The notes beneath the pieces are model-generated. The model was given only the letters and a program-made list of their open reading frames with translations. It did not search any database and had not been told where the DNA came from. From assembly GCF_004359375.1 (NCBI RefSeq), contig NZ_CP034726.1, forward strand, positions 992,001 through 1,056,000: a DNA stretch of 64,000 nt, written 5' to 3'. The stretch comes from Acetilactobacillus jinshanensis (GTDB taxonomy: Bacteria; Bacillota; Bacilli; Lactobacillales; Lactobacillaceae). Below, in pieces: positions 1-8,912 of this stretch. Position 1 is the first letter of the stretch; every line of letters starts with the position of its first letter. The translations under genes and the position numbers were made by a program.

Positions 1-520
1 GAATTAGGTCTTTGAGATTGGAGTAGTATTTCTCCAAGGCCTTAATATTTTCAGGACCGCGGATCAATTCGTTAAACAATTGAGCTGGCGACGGAATACT
101 TTGCCGAGCAACGATATCGGGATCATCACTGATTAGGTTATGAAGATAGCGATAGGCCTTTAAGTCGGGATGACCCGGATTAAAGGAGATCTTACCGCTT
201 ACTCTAGCGGAATCCTTTCTGGTTTCTTCACCATGGAATTGATAACCGTGTTTATCTTTGACGTGGGCGATCCCGTTAAAGCCCCAGAAAGTATCTAAAT
301 GCCACCAACTACGGCGAAATTCACCATCGGTGACGATCTTTAAGCCGTTTTGCTTTTCTTTTTGAACTAATTTAGCGATGTCCGCGTCTTCGATTTGGGT
401 TAAATCATTCCGAGAGATATTTCCCAGATGATAATTTAGACGAGCTCGCTTTAAATTCTTGGGACGTAAGAAACTTCCAACAATATCATAATGTAAATCT
501 TGGTTCTTAAACTTAGGCAT
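1..520 (-). CDS. MetE C-terminal-like (YxjG/YxjH family) methyltransferase, 3' end outside window
   Basis: The N-terminal about 173 residues are present, from ATG at 520 behind a strong AGGAGG-like site; the gene continues past base 1. It reads like the next two genes, with HYDIVGSFLRP near the start and IVTDGEFRR about 60 residues in. The family resembles the catalytic half of cobalamin-independent methionine synthase and is thought to methylate homocysteine or a related thiol; the methyl donor is not established. The Zn-binding half lies outside the window. It is the third gene of a tandem set transcribed from the Met T-box near 3.2 kb. The family call is firm, the exact reaction is not. 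Confidence 0.82.
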   Translation of the reverse strand, partial: MPKFKNQDLHYDIVGSFLRPKNLKRARLNYHLGNISRNDLTQIEDADIAKLVQKEKQNGLKIVTDGEFRRSWWHLDTFWGFNGIAHVKDKHGYQFHGEETRKDSARVSGKISFNPGHPDLKAYRYLHNLISDDPDIVARQSIPSPAQLFNELIRGPENIKALEKYYSNLKDLI

Positions 521-565
521 AAGAATTGTCCTCCTTTAATTTAAATTATTTATTTATAAAATGGG

Positions 566-1690
566 TTAACCCCAAACTTTTTTAGCGGTATCGATAACTA
601 ACTTAATCTTGGCCCACTGCTGCTGTTCAGTGAGGTGATTACCTTGTTCGGTGGAGGCGAAGCCACACTGTGGACTTAAAGCTAGGTCCTTTAGCGGGAC
701 GTATTTAGATGCTTCGTGAATGCGTTTAATTAGATCCGCGGGCTTCTCTAATTCAGGTCGTTTACTGGTAACTAAACCTAGAACGACTTTCTTACCTTTT
801 GGCACGTACTTTAAGGGCTCAAAGCCACCGGAGCGCTTGTCATCGTATTCCAGGAAGAATGAACCCACGTTTTCCTTAGCGAAGACGGCATCCGCAATGT
901 AGTCATATCCACCAGAGTATAGCCAGTCGGAGCCGTTATTGCCTCGACATAGATGGGTGGATAATCTTAAGTCTGACGGCAGATCCTTTAAAGCACCGTT
1001 TGTTAGGGTGATAAAGACACGTTTAGCTTGGTCTCGACCAAATAGACCACCAGTGATGAACGGCCAGGCGTGAACATCGTTTAATCCTGTAAATGCGGGG
1101 TCATCGATTTTAATGTCTCGGCAGCCAGCCTTGTATAATGATAAGAACAGTTGATGATAGGCAGAACAGAAATCGTGAATAAAGTCGTCAAAATTAGGGT
1201 AATACTTCTTTAAAGCCTTTCTGTTGGCAGGCTGACTGAACAGGAAACAGAAGGTATTAACAGGTGCTGAAACACTTTGACGAGGTGTAACGTGATATTT
1301 TTTAGCGACTTTCTTGAGATAATTAAAATCCCGTAAATCCTTCGATTCTGCTGGATTAAAAGCAATCTTACCAACTAAGCGAAGGGCCGGTAATTTACGG
1401 CGCTGGTGATGGAATGGTACGATGGAATGCTGATTTCTCGGAACATCAACGCCCGAGAAGCTACTGATGGTGCTGTCCGCAAAGTCCGTTCGGCTAAATT
1501 CACCATCGGTAACGATTTTCAAACCTAGATCCTTTTGTTTTTTAACGACCGCATCAATATCCTTATGTAAAATTGCTAAATATTGGTCTTTAGAAATTGA
1601 ATGGTTATCAAAATAATTTTTACGAGCTTCTTTTAAATCCTTTGGTCTTAAGAAACTGCCAACGGTATCATAATGAACGAATTCAGTCAT
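566..1690 (-). CDS. MetE C-terminal-like (YxjG/YxjH family) methyltransferase
   Basis: A 374-residue paralogue of both neighbours. The start is taken at ATG 1690, which aligns with the HYDTVGSFLRP start of the family; a GTG three codons upstream is possible. Putative zinc ligands of the MetE-type site are all visible: His and Cys in STHLCRGN, Glu in FLEYDD and Cys in SPQCGF. It probably transfers a methyl group to homocysteine to make methionine. Gaps of 28 bp upstream and 45 bp downstream, with no terminator visible in either, suggest one transcript of three genes. The three copies are clearly diverged, so the triplication is not a recent repeat. Confidence 0.85.
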   Translation of the reverse strand: MTEFVHYDTVGSFLRPKDLKEARKNYFDNHSISKDQYLAILHKDIDAVVKKQKDLGLKIVTDGEFSRTDFADSTISSFSGVDVPRNQHSIVPFHHQRRKLPALRLVGKIAFNPAESKDLRDFNYLKKVAKKYHVTPRQSVSAPVNTFCFLFSQPANRKALKKYYPNFDDFIHDFCSAYHQLFLSLYKAGCRDIKIDDPAFTGLNDVHAWPFITGGLFGRDQAKRVFITLTNGALKDLPSDLRLSTHLCRGNNGSDWLYSGGYDYIADAVFAKENVGSFFLEYDDKRSGGFEPLKYVPKGKKVVLGLVTSKRPELEKPADLIKRIHEASKYVPLKDLALSPQCGFASTEQGNHLTEQQQWAKIKLVIDTAKKVWG

Positions 1691-1718
1691 TTTAATCACA
1701 CTTTCTTTTCATAAATCT

Positions 1719-2843
1719 TTAGTTCCAAACTTTCTGAGCGGTATTGACCATTAATCTGATCTTGGCCCATTGTTGCTGCTCGGTAAGGTGATTGCCTTCT
1801 TCGGTTGACGCAAAACCACACTGCGGACTTAGGCCTAGATTTTGAATTGGGACATATTTTGATGCTTGATGAATCCGGTCAATCAAATGATCGGAATTTT
1901 CCAACTGTGGACGTTTGCTGGTGATTAATCCCAAAATGATCTGGTCGTTGTTGTTAGCGTGTTTTAACGGTTCAAAGCCACCCGAACGGTCATCGTCGAA
2001 TTCCAGGAAGAACTGGTTTAATTTTTCACGATTGAATAAACAGGGTGCTACGTATTCATAACCACCGGAAGTCATCCAGTGGGATGCGAAGTTACCACGA
2101 CAGACGTGGGTGGAAAGGTTTAAGTCTTTCGGTAAATCTTTCAATGCGGCATTATCGAGCTTTAACGTTAAGCGTTTCGTCGCTTTACGACTGCGACCTT
2201 TACCGATGATTTTCCAAAAGGTCGAACTGCATAGCGCTGCCCAGGTACAATCATCTAACTTAAGGTCCCGACATCCGGCATGATATAAAACCATGATCAG
2301 ATCATGATAGGCTTTGCCTAGATCATTAATGAACGAGCGGATGTCAGAATAATATTGCTTTAGTGATGCAAAGCATTTTTTATCCAGGGCCAGCATGCTA
2401 TAGAACTGGGCTGGAGCTGGGATACTTTGCCGTGGAATTACCGGTTCGTCAGCCGTTAGTTCATGGAGATATTTAAAGGCTTTCAAGTCGGGATGATTTG
2501 GGTTAAACGAGATTTTTCCGGTAACCTTAATGGCTGGAACCTTTAACGGATCGTTTTTGAACGGGATCACGTTGTATTGACCGGTCTTTTCAATCCCGTT
2601 GAAACCAGCAACGGTATCCAAGAAACAATTATTGCGTCTGAATTCACCGTCCGTGACGATCTTTAATCCAGAATTGATTTCTTTCCTAACCAGTTTAGCG
2701 ATTTCAGCGTCTTCAACCTGCGTCAAGTCTTCGTGAGTGATGCGATGTTCACGATAGGCCTGTCGAGCTGACTTTAACGGCTTCGGTCTTAAGAAACTAC
2801 CGACGATATCATAATGTAAATATTGATGATTGTATTTAGGCAT
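1719..2843 (-). CDS. MetE C-terminal-like (YxjG/YxjH family) methyltransferase, first of three
   Basis: A 374-residue protein starting at ATG 2843 behind AAGGAGG. It carries HYDIVGSFLRP, IVTDGEFRR, the His/Cys pair in STHVCRGN, the Glu in FLEFDD and the Cys in SPQCGF, the expected zinc and substrate site of the MetE C-terminal domain without the N-terminal folate half. It is the promoter-proximal gene of the three-gene set and lies directly behind a Met-specific T-box, so expression should rise when charged tRNA-Met is scarce. A role in methionine formation or salvage follows from family and regulation. The methyl donor (methyltetrahydrofolate, S-methylmethionine or another) cannot be read from sequence. 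Confidence 0.86.
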   Translation of the reverse strand: MPKYNHQYLHYDIVGSFLRPKPLKSARQAYREHRITHEDLTQVEDAEIAKLVRKEINSGLKIVTDGEFRRNNCFLDTVAGFNGIEKTGQYNVIPFKNDPLKVPAIKVTGKISFNPNHPDLKAFKYLHELTADEPVIPRQSIPAPAQFYSMLALDKKCFASLKQYYSDIRSFINDLGKAYHDLIMVLYHAGCRDLKLDDCTWAALCSSTFWKIIGKGRSRKATKRLTLKLDNAALKDLPKDLNLSTHVCRGNFASHWMTSGGYEYVAPCLFNREKLNQFFLEFDDDRSGGFEPLKHANNNDQIILGLITSKRPQLENSDHLIDRIHQASKYVPIQNLGLSPQCGFASTEEGNHLTEQQQWAKIRLMVNTAQKVWN

Positions 2844-2884
2844 AAATTATTGATCCTCCTTGCTGCGAATTTAAATTGATAAAC

Positions 2885-3205
2885 AAAAAAACACCTCCAA
2901 AATTTACGTATCATTTACGTAAATCTCAGAGGCGTTGTTATTATGTATGAAGCGCTGTGCCACTCCTAATTCAGTAATCCATAACGGGTTACCCTTTACT
3001 GGATACTCATAATTGAATATCAGAACGTAATAACGAACGTTGAACGTTAGCCGCTAGCTTAAAAGTTCGCGGCTAAATTACTCTTGAACCATTTCGTTAA
3101 CCATTTAATTCCTGGATCTCATCAAGCCCAGTTCTCTTTAGAATCAATGATTTAACTACTTATTCATTCGACGTAATCAAATAATTGCTTAATTCAAATT
3201 TCATG
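2885..3205 (-). promoter_or_regulatory. Met T-box leader of the three methyltransferase genes
   Basis: Read on the minus strand, the leader has a stem I region with specifier ATG (bases 3092-3090, context GAAATGGTTC), the antiterminator motif AGTGGCACAGCGC (2964-2952) and an intrinsic terminator (cgcctc...gaggtg followed by a T-run, 2934-2885). An ATG specifier means elongator tRNA-Met is the effector: uncharged tRNA should favour antitermination. A possible -35 TTGACA lies at 3239-3234; the -10 is weak. The variable base of the UGGN motif is C. Confidence 0.85.
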
Positions 3206-3331
3206 AAGTACCGTAAAACTTAAAAATGGCCATGTCAAATAAATAATAAACTTATTTCTAAAATAAATTAATTTTTATTTTGAATATATAGGTAATTAAA
3301 TAATTTTATTAAATAAAAGTTAATTTTACCC

Positions 3332-3359
3332 TTGACAGATTTAAATTAGGGTCTAAGAT
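3332..3359 (+). promoter_or_regulatory. Promoter of the SDR-gene T-box transcript
   Basis: TTGACA at 3332-3337, a 16-bp spacer and TAAGAT at 3354-3359 form a sigma-A type promoter directly upstream of the T-box leader. Confidence 0.6.
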
Positions 3360-3377
3360 ATTTAAATGAAAATTCAA

Positions 3378-3706
3378 ATCAGCATAAATCAATCGCGATG
3401 AGTAGATAAGTAATTATTCATCAGTTGACACAGCGAGTTGCGTCAGGTGAAAGGCAAACTACTGATGTTTAACGAAAATGGTCTAGGAGCGATGAACAGT
3501 GAGTTAAATGGCAAGCTGTTTATGAGTCGATACTCATTATTAGTATCTGAGCTTACTTCGTTTAAGAAGTGTGCTTATTAAGGATGACTCGAGTAATCGG
3601 GTCATTGAACATATGGGTGGCACAGCGCATACATATTAGTATTAGCGCCCCTGAATTATGCGATTAATTAATTTTGATCGATCGTATAGTTCAGGGGCGT
3701 TTTTTC
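3378..3706 (+). promoter_or_regulatory. Met T-box leader upstream of the SDR gene
   Basis: The specifier ATG is at 3478-3480 in the context AACGAAAATGGTCTAGGAGC. The T-box motif GGGTGGCACAGCG is at 3615-3627. The terminator hairpin (GCGCCCCTGAA...TTCAGGGGCG plus T-run) spans 3645-3706. The leader is roughly 85% identical by eye to the one at 4865-5185 and is clearly a duplicate of it. Confidence 0.88.
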
Positions 3707-3745
3707 GTACCCAAGTAATTTGATAATTTAGAAAGGATTGATTAG

Positions 3746-4525
3746 ATGTTTAAAGAATTAAAGAATAAACGTGTTTTAGTAGTTGGCAGTTATCGTGGTA
3801 TTGGTAAATCGATCGTCGATAATTATTTAAACGAAGGCTCGATTGTCTATGCCGCTGATATTCGTTTCGACGCTAAAAAATATCCAAAGTTAACCAAGAT
3901 CAATGATCATTATTACCGAATTCATGTCGACGTTCGAAACGAAAAGGAAATTATCGATTTAGCTAAGTATATGGACGCTCACCATATCGTTCCAGAAATC
4001 GTGATTCACGTCGCTGGGATTTCAACTTTGGATTATATGTTAGAAAGTAAGACCAGTGACTTTTACCGAAACTTTGATACCAATACCTGTGGCTTTTACT
4101 TCGTTGCGAAATACTTTGGTCGCTTATTAGTTAAGCATCATATCCCTGGCAAGATCATCGTTGTTGATTCACAATCCGGTAAGAATGGTTACCGCTTTGA
4201 AGCTTCTTACTGTGGTTCTAAGCACGCAATCTTAGGGATCTTAAGGGTTCTGGCCTTAGAAATTGCTAAGTACCACATCAACGTCAACGCCATTTGCCCA
4301 GGAATTATCGAAACGGCTATGAAGCACCGTGAACGTCGTGACGCCGCTCGGATCAGACACACGACACCTGAAGCCATCAAGAAAGAAGACATTAGCCAGG
4401 TTCCGCTTGGTCGCACCGGTCAGCCACAGGACGTTGCCAACATCGCCTTGTTCTTAGGCAGTCACTTATCTGATTACATGACCGGTCAAGCAATCAACAT
4501 TACTGGTGGAATGACCATGCATTGA
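3746..4525 (+). CDS. SDR-family NAD(P)-dependent oxidoreductase under Met T-box control
   Basis: A classical short-chain dehydrogenase of 259 residues, a normal length for the family. The N-terminal nucleotide motif reads GSYRGIG (about residues 14-20), a variant of TGxxxGIG. The catalytic part shows a Ser around SQSG and the YCGSK (YxxxK) motif near residue 154, followed by ICPGII. The C-terminal GQAINITGG is typical. Substrate is unknown; the fold covers sugar, polyol and acyl substrates. What is unusual is the context: it sits alone behind a Met T-box and just before the methionine transporter's own T-box, so a role linked to methionine or thiol metabolism is inferred from regulation only. 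Confidence 0.85.
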   Translation: MFKELKNKRVLVVGSYRGIGKSIVDNYLNEGSIVYAADIRFDAKKYPKLTKINDHYYRIHVDVRNEKEIIDLAKYMDAHHIVPEIVIHVAGISTLDYMLESKTSDFYRNFDTNTCGFYFVAKYFGRLLVKHHIPGKIIVVDSQSGKNGYRFEASYCGSKHAILGILRVLALEIAKYHINVNAICPGIIETAMKHRERRDAARIRHTTPEAIKKEDISQVPLGRTGQPQDVANIALFLGSHLSDYMTGQAINITGGMTMH

Positions 4526-4571
4526 TCATGGTGAAGATAATGATTAGAGATTTCGAAGATGGGTGATTAAT

Positions 4572-4718
4572 ATGACAACGAACGCTAAATTTTATTCAAT
4601 CAGTATTGGATTATTTTTAATCCTGTTAATCGGTTTAGTAGTCAGTTATTTTAGCGACAATCTGGTTCCGACAATTGTAAGTGCGTTATTAGACGCCATT
4701 TTGTCTAGATTTAATTAA
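4572..4718 (+). CDS. Small single-pass membrane protein (48 aa)
   Basis: ATG 4572 to TAA 4718 encodes 48 residues: a short polar start, a hydrophobic stretch at about residues 10-27 (ISIGLFLILLIGLVVSY) and a second mildly hydrophobic tail. It lies 46 bp after the SDR gene and could share its transcript. The ribosome binding site is weak (GGGTG). I recognise no family. Confidence 0.5.
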   Translation: MTTNAKFYSISIGLFLILLIGLVVSYFSDNLVPTIVSALLDAILSRFN

Positions 4719-4807
4719 ATAGTTAACTTTTTATTAATATGAATTAATTATGATCTGATTAAATTAGATGATTAGACTGATTAAAATGTAAAATGTTATT
4801 TATATTC

Positions 4808-4835
4808 TTGACAAAATCAAAAATATGTTTATCAT
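4808..4835 (+). promoter_or_regulatory. Promoter of the metNIQ T-box transcript
   Basis: TTGACA at 4808-4813, a 16-bp spacer and TATCAT at 4830-4835. It is positioned like the promoter of the sister leader at 3332. Confidence 0.65.
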
Positions 4836-4864
4836 TGTTAAGTGAAAGTTGAATTAAATATAGA

Positions 4865-5185
4865 TTAATCGCAATGAATAGATAAGTAATTATTCATCAG
4901 TTGGTACAGCGAATTGCGTTTGGTGAGAGGCAAGTTACCGATGTTTAACGAAAATGGTCTAGGAGCGATGAACAGCGAGCTGATCGGCAAACTGTTTATG
5001 AGTCGATATTCATTATCAATATCTGAGCTTACTTCTTTTAAGAAGTGTGCTCATTAAGGACGACCTGAGTAATTGGGCCGTTGAACATATGGGTGGCACA
5101 GCGATACTCGTAATACATAAAGTAGCGCCCCTGAATTATGCGATTAATTTCTTAATCGACCGTATAATTCAGGGGCGTTTTTTCG
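4865..5185 (+). promoter_or_regulatory. Met T-box leader of metNIQ
   Basis: The specifier ATG is at 4954-4956. The T-box motif GGGTGGCACAGCG is at 5091-5103. The terminator (GCGCCCCTGAA...TTCAGGGGCG, T-run) is at 5125-5183. Antitermination by uncharged tRNA-Met would switch on methionine uptake. It is a near duplicate of the leader at 3378-3706. Confidence 0.9.
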
Positions 5186-5213
5186 TCCCCATATCGGAAG
5201 GAGGATCTAAATT

Positions 5214-6251
5214 ATGAGTGAATCAATCATTAGTTTGCAGAACGTTAAGAAAAATTACCGTCATTCGGACGGGATTCAAACGGTCCTTGATGGGGTCAAC
5301 CTAAACATCCCGCAGGGCAGCGTCTTTGGCATCATTGGTCACAGTGGTGCTGGTAAATCAACGTTACTTCGCTGTATCAATGGTCTTGAAAAACCGACCA
5401 GCGGTAACGTGATCTTTAAAGGTCATCAGGTCAATAAGTTAGATAATCATCAGATGCTGAAGATCCGGTCTGAGATTGGGATGATCTTCCAGCAGTTTAA
5501 TTTATTACCGCTATATACAATCGCCGAAAACGTTGCGTTACCCATTAAATATTTACATCTGGATCGAAACTTGGTTCACAAAAAAGTAACCAAGGTCCTT
5601 TCGTTAGTTGGCTTGTTGAATAAAGCCAATGATTATCCGTCTTCGTTATCCGGCGGTCAAAAGCAACGGGCCGCAATTGCTCGAGCTTTAATTAGTCAGC
5701 CGAAAATCATTTTATGTGATGAAGCGACAAGTGCTCTGGATCCTGAAATTACCGGATCGATTATTAAACTACTAAAGAAGTTGAACCAACAGGAAGGGAT
5801 CACATTAGTGGTTGTCACCCATGAGATGAAAGTAATCGAAGACTTGTGTGATTACGTTGCCGTATTGCATGATGGCAAGATCATTGAAAAGGGTAGTGTT
5901 TATTCGACCTTTTCTAATCCGCAGAAATCGTTGACCCAGAACTTTGTCAACACGGTCATTCATCTGAGTATTGATCGGAAATCACTAGATGCGATCAAAT
6001 TACCGGAACACAGTAAGTTAATCAAAATCCTTTATAAGAAGGGTACTACTAACGTCCCGTTAATCTCGATTATTTCCCGAAAGTTCAACGTCGACGTCAA
6101 CATCATTTTAGGCGACGTTGATATTCTCCAGGGTTCACCATTTGGTGGGTTATTAGTAGCGCTATCCGGTGATTCCCAAAATATCAGTCATACGTTAGCT
6201 TATCTAAAGCAAATTAAGAGTATCGGTTTGAAGGTGATCGACAATGATTAG
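5214..6251 (+). CDS. metN: Methionine ABC transporter, ATP-binding protein MetN
   Basis: A 345-residue ATPase for methionine uptake. Walker A is GHSGAGKST (residues 42-50), the signature LSGGQKQR lies near 145 and Walker B is IILCDEATSALD. The last about 100 residues form the regulatory NIL domain usual for MetN, which binds methionine and inhibits transport. ATG 5214 follows GGAGGATC. It overlaps metI by 8 bp, showing translational coupling. The gene order metN-metI-metQ behind a Met T-box makes the substrate assignment strong. Confidence 0.95.
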   Translation: MSESIISLQNVKKNYRHSDGIQTVLDGVNLNIPQGSVFGIIGHSGAGKSTLLRCINGLEKPTSGNVIFKGHQVNKLDNHQMLKIRSEIGMIFQQFNLLPLYTIAENVALPIKYLHLDRNLVHKKVTKVLSLVGLLNKANDYPSSLSGGQKQRAAIARALISQPKIILCDEATSALDPEITGSIIKLLKKLNQQEGITLVVVTHEMKVIEDLCDYVAVLHDGKIIEKGSVYSTFSNPQKSLTQNFVNTVIHLSIDRKSLDAIKLPEHSKLIKILYKKGTTNVPLISIISRKFNVDVNIILGDVDILQGSPFGGLLVALSGDSQNISHTLAYLKQIKSIGLKVIDND

Positions 6252-6924
6252 TTTTCTTGCACATTGGTTCCCAAACGTTACAACTAACTACAGTGATTTC
6301 ACGATTTCAATCGTTCAAACGATTGAGATGATCATTATCACTGGTATTATTTCATTTATCTTAAGTATTATCCTTGGTGTAATCTTAACGGTTACCAAAC
6401 AAAAGGGAATCTTACAGAATTTGGTGATCTGGAACACGTTAGATAAATTAATTAACCTGTTTCGTTCAATCCCGTTCATCATTCTGATCGTGGCTTTGAT
6501 TCCGCTGACGAACTTGATCAGCGGAACCGCGATTGGGGTTAAAGGTAGCTTGTTTCCCTTGATCGTTGGTATCACACCGTTCTTTACCCGTCAGATTGAA
6601 TCCGCTCTGGCTTCGGTTAGCCCAGGTTTAATCGAAACGGGGCAGGCAATTGGTTTATCGCCGTTTGAGATCATTAAAGCAATTTACTTACGACAGAGCC
6701 TGCCGGACATCATTCGGATGACCACCACGACGTTAGTTAATCTAGTTGGTTTGACCGCAATCGTCGGTGTCGTTGGTGGTGGTGGCATTGGTAACTATGC
6801 CATCCAATATGGCTACCAGCAGAACGAATTCGACGTTACGATCGCCTGTATTATCGTATTACTGTTGATGGTATCAGTAATTCAGCTCTCGGGAACGTTC
6901 CTGAGCAACAAGACCACTCATTGA
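6244..6924 (+). CDS. metI: Methionine ABC transporter permease MetI
   Basis: A 226-residue inner-membrane permease with about five to six hydrophobic helices. The binding-protein-dependent loop near residues 120-150 (SPGLIETGQAIGLSPFEI) contacts the ATPase. Size and position between metN and metQ are standard for the D-methionine/L-methionine uptake family. The ATG lies inside the end of metN. Confidence 0.94.
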   Translation: MISFLAHWFPNVTTNYSDFTISIVQTIEMIIITGIISFILSIILGVILTVTKQKGILQNLVIWNTLDKLINLFRSIPFIILIVALIPLTNLISGTAIGVKGSLFPLIVGITPFFTRQIESALASVSPGLIETGQAIGLSPFEIIKAIYLRQSLPDIIRMTTTTLVNLVGLTAIVGVVGGGGIGNYAIQYGYQQNEFDVTIACIIVLLLMVSVIQLSGTFLSNKTTH

Positions 6925-6954
6925 TTTAACGCTTAATTAACTGGAAGTGATGCC

Positions 6955-7806
6955 ATGAAATTTAAAATTCACAGCTTCAGGAGCTGGTTCCTGATCATAG
7001 CAGTGCTAGTGCTAGGGCTCTTATGTTTCCAGGGGATCGCTTATAACCACAGCATTGCCAACGACAAGATCATCAAAGTGGGTGTTATCGGAACGAATGA
7101 TAACCCGATTTGGAACGCCGTTAATCATAAGTTGGCAAAAAAGCACATTTACGTGAAGACCATTCCGTTTGCCAACGGAATTCAGGTCGATCGGGCAACT
7201 AATGATGGGCAATTAAATCTAAATGCCTGTCAACACTACGCTTTCATGAATAACGAAAACAAGTCGGATGGCTTTCATCTGGTTTCGGTTGGTCAGACTT
7301 ATATTCAACCGTTAAACATTTATTCAAAGCATCTCAAGAATATTCACCACATTAAAGATCATGGTTCAATCGCAATCCCGAACGATTCAACGAATGCCGG
7401 GCGAGCTCTAGATGTTTTACAACATGCCGGTTTAATTAAACTTAATCCAAAGAAAGGGATCATGCCGACACCACAGGATATTATTTCAAATCCTAAGCAT
7501 TTGAAGATTGAAGAGGTTGATGCCGGAGCGATCATGAAATTATTACCTGACTTCTCGGCAGGCATTACCAACAGTAACTTCGTTCAGGCTAACCATAAGA
7601 ATCCCGTCACGGATTCAATTTATCGAATTAACCCGAACCCGAAGTTAAAGGTTAACAAACCTTGGATCAATATTATCATTACTAAGAAATCACAACGAAA
7701 TAATCTGATTTATAAAGAAATCGTGCGTGCTTACCACACCCCGGCAGTCATCAAAGTTATTCATCGTTTATATAAAGACGTTAGTTATCCAGCATTTAAT
7801 GCTTAA
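6955..7806 (+). CDS. metQ: Methionine-binding protein MetQ (NLPA family)
   Basis: A 283-residue substrate-binding protein of the transporter, with a long hydrophobic N-terminal segment (residues 12-30). Its Cys (GLLCF) is not in a proper lipobox, because two Leu precede it, so anchoring by the uncleaved helix is possible. The mature part has the NLPA layout, including [10 protein letters not shown], which matches the usual NSFQH-type motif, and [11 protein letters not shown] 6955 follows GGAAG. It completes metNIQ and is 23 bp ahead of luxS, so both could share the Met T-box transcript. Confidence 0.9.
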   Translation: MKFKIHSFRSWFLIIAVLVLGLLCFQGIAYNHSIANDKIIKVGVIGTNDNPIWNAVNHKLAKKHIYVKTIPFANGIQVDRATNDGQLNLNACQHYAFMNNENKSDGFHLVSVGQTYIQPLNIYSKHLKNIHHIKDHGSIAIPNDSTNAGRALDVLQHAGLIKLNPKKGIMPTPQDIISNPKHLKIEEVDAGAIMKLLPDFSAGITNSNFVQANHKNPVTDSIYRINPNPKLKVNKPWINIIITKKSQRNNLIYKEIVRAYHTPAVIKVIHRLYKDVSYPAFNA

Positions 7807-7829
7807 TTATTAAAAAGGAGATCTTGATT

Positions 7830-8303
7830 ATGGCTAAAGTTGAAAGTTTTTCATTGGATCATACTAAAGTTAAGGCACCGTACGTTCGTTTAATTGATAC
7901 TTCTAATGGACCAAAGGGCGACGTAATTTCCAATTTTGACGTTCGAGTTTCTCAACCAAATAAAGCTTACTTACCAACCGCTGGTTTTCATACTTTAGAA
8001 CATTTATTCGCAAAGTATTTCCCTAAGTACTTAAAGGGTTACGTTGCCTGTTCAACCTTTGGCTGTGGGACCGGTTTTCACTTAATTCTCTGGGGTGAAC
8101 ATTCAACCACTGAAGTTGCGAAAGCTGAAAAGAAGATCCTGGAATTAATCGCAAATAAGGTCACCTGGAAAGATATTCCAAGAGTCAACGAACATAATTG
8201 TGCCAACGTTAATGACCTTTCACTGTTTTCAGTTAAGTGGTGGGCTAAACGAATTCTGAACGAAAAGATCAGTACTGACCCATACGTTCGCAAACCGATT
8301 TAA
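7830..8303 (+). CDS. luxS: S-ribosylhomocysteine lyase LuxS
   Basis: 157 residues, the normal length. It cleaves S-ribosylhomocysteine to homocysteine and the AI-2 precursor DPD. Active-site features are intact: Ser6, His11 (LDH), Arg39, the metal-binding HTLEH at 54-58, the catalytic Cys79 (FGCGTGF, equivalent to B. subtilis Cys84) and the third metal ligand Cys124. The start is ATG 7830 after AAAAGGAG; a TTG two codons earlier is less likely. It sits behind metQ, linking the activated methyl cycle to methionine uptake. Confidence 0.94.
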   Translation: MAKVESFSLDHTKVKAPYVRLIDTSNGPKGDVISNFDVRVSQPNKAYLPTAGFHTLEHLFAKYFPKYLKGYVACSTFGCGTGFHLILWGEHSTTEVAKAEKKILELIANKVTWKDIPRVNEHNCANVNDLSLFSVKWWAKRILNEKISTDPYVRKPI

Positions 8304-8362
8304 TGATTTTTAGTTGATGTAGATAGATGTGAAATCGTGCGAGATTAAAGGAGATTTTCAAA

Positions 8363-8833
8363 ATGAGTGAAAAATTAGATTTTGATTTAGCTAAAGTTAA
8401 AGCACCTTACGTTTATTTAGCACAGACTCAAAAGGGTCCGAAGGGTGACCAGATTAAACATTTTGACTGTCGTTTCGTTCAGCCGAACTGCGGTAACGTC
8501 ATCCCAACCGGTGGCCTTCATACGATTGAACATTCATTAGCTAGTTTATTAAGGGATCGTTTAACCGGCTACATTGATAATTCACCGTTTGCTAGCCGAA
8601 CCGGTTTTCACTTAATTCTCTTGGGTCACCACAGTGTTAACGAAGTTGGCAAAGCTTTGACGTCGGCCCTTAAAGAAATTGAAGATAAGTTTACTTGGTC
8701 TGACGTTCCCGCTCACACTAAATACAGTTGTGGTAATTATCGTGACCATTCACTTTTCTGTGCTAAGGAATGGATCAAAGCCATTTTAAGCAAGGGCTTC
8801 AGTTCTAATCCGTTCGTTCGTAAGCCTCTGTAA
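8363..8833 (+). CDS. LuxS-like paralogue with degenerate active site
   Basis: 156 residues, closely related in layout to the preceding luxS and starting at ATG 8363 after AAAGGAG. The metal ligands remain: HTIEH at 53-57 and the Cys in SCGNYRDHS. The catalytic residues do not: the His11 position is Leu9 (FDLAKVKAP), the Ser6 position is Lys4 and the catalytic Cys is Ser78 (PFASRTGF). Such a protein should not have normal lyase activity. It may be an inactive binding or regulatory homologue, or catalyse something else. The reading frame is intact and codon use is like luxS, so it appears maintained. Confidence 0.85.
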   Translation: MSEKLDFDLAKVKAPYVYLAQTQKGPKGDQIKHFDCRFVQPNCGNVIPTGGLHTIEHSLASLLRDRLTGYIDNSPFASRTGFHLILLGHHSVNEVGKALTSALKEIEDKFTWSDVPAHTKYSCGNYRDHSLFCAKEWIKAILSKGFSSNPFVRKPL

Positions 8834-8858
8834 TTACAATTAAAGTAATCTCCCGTCC

Positions 8859-8896
8859 AAAAAGGCACCTGATTAATTAATCAGATGCCTTTTTAT
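8859..8896. terminator. Bidirectional intrinsic terminator
   Basis: AAAAGGCACCTGATTA is followed by its near-perfect complement TAATCAGATGCCTTTTT, between converging luxS-like and panE-like genes. Confidence 0.85.
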
Positions 8897-8912
8897 TTAT
8901 TGATATAATGGC

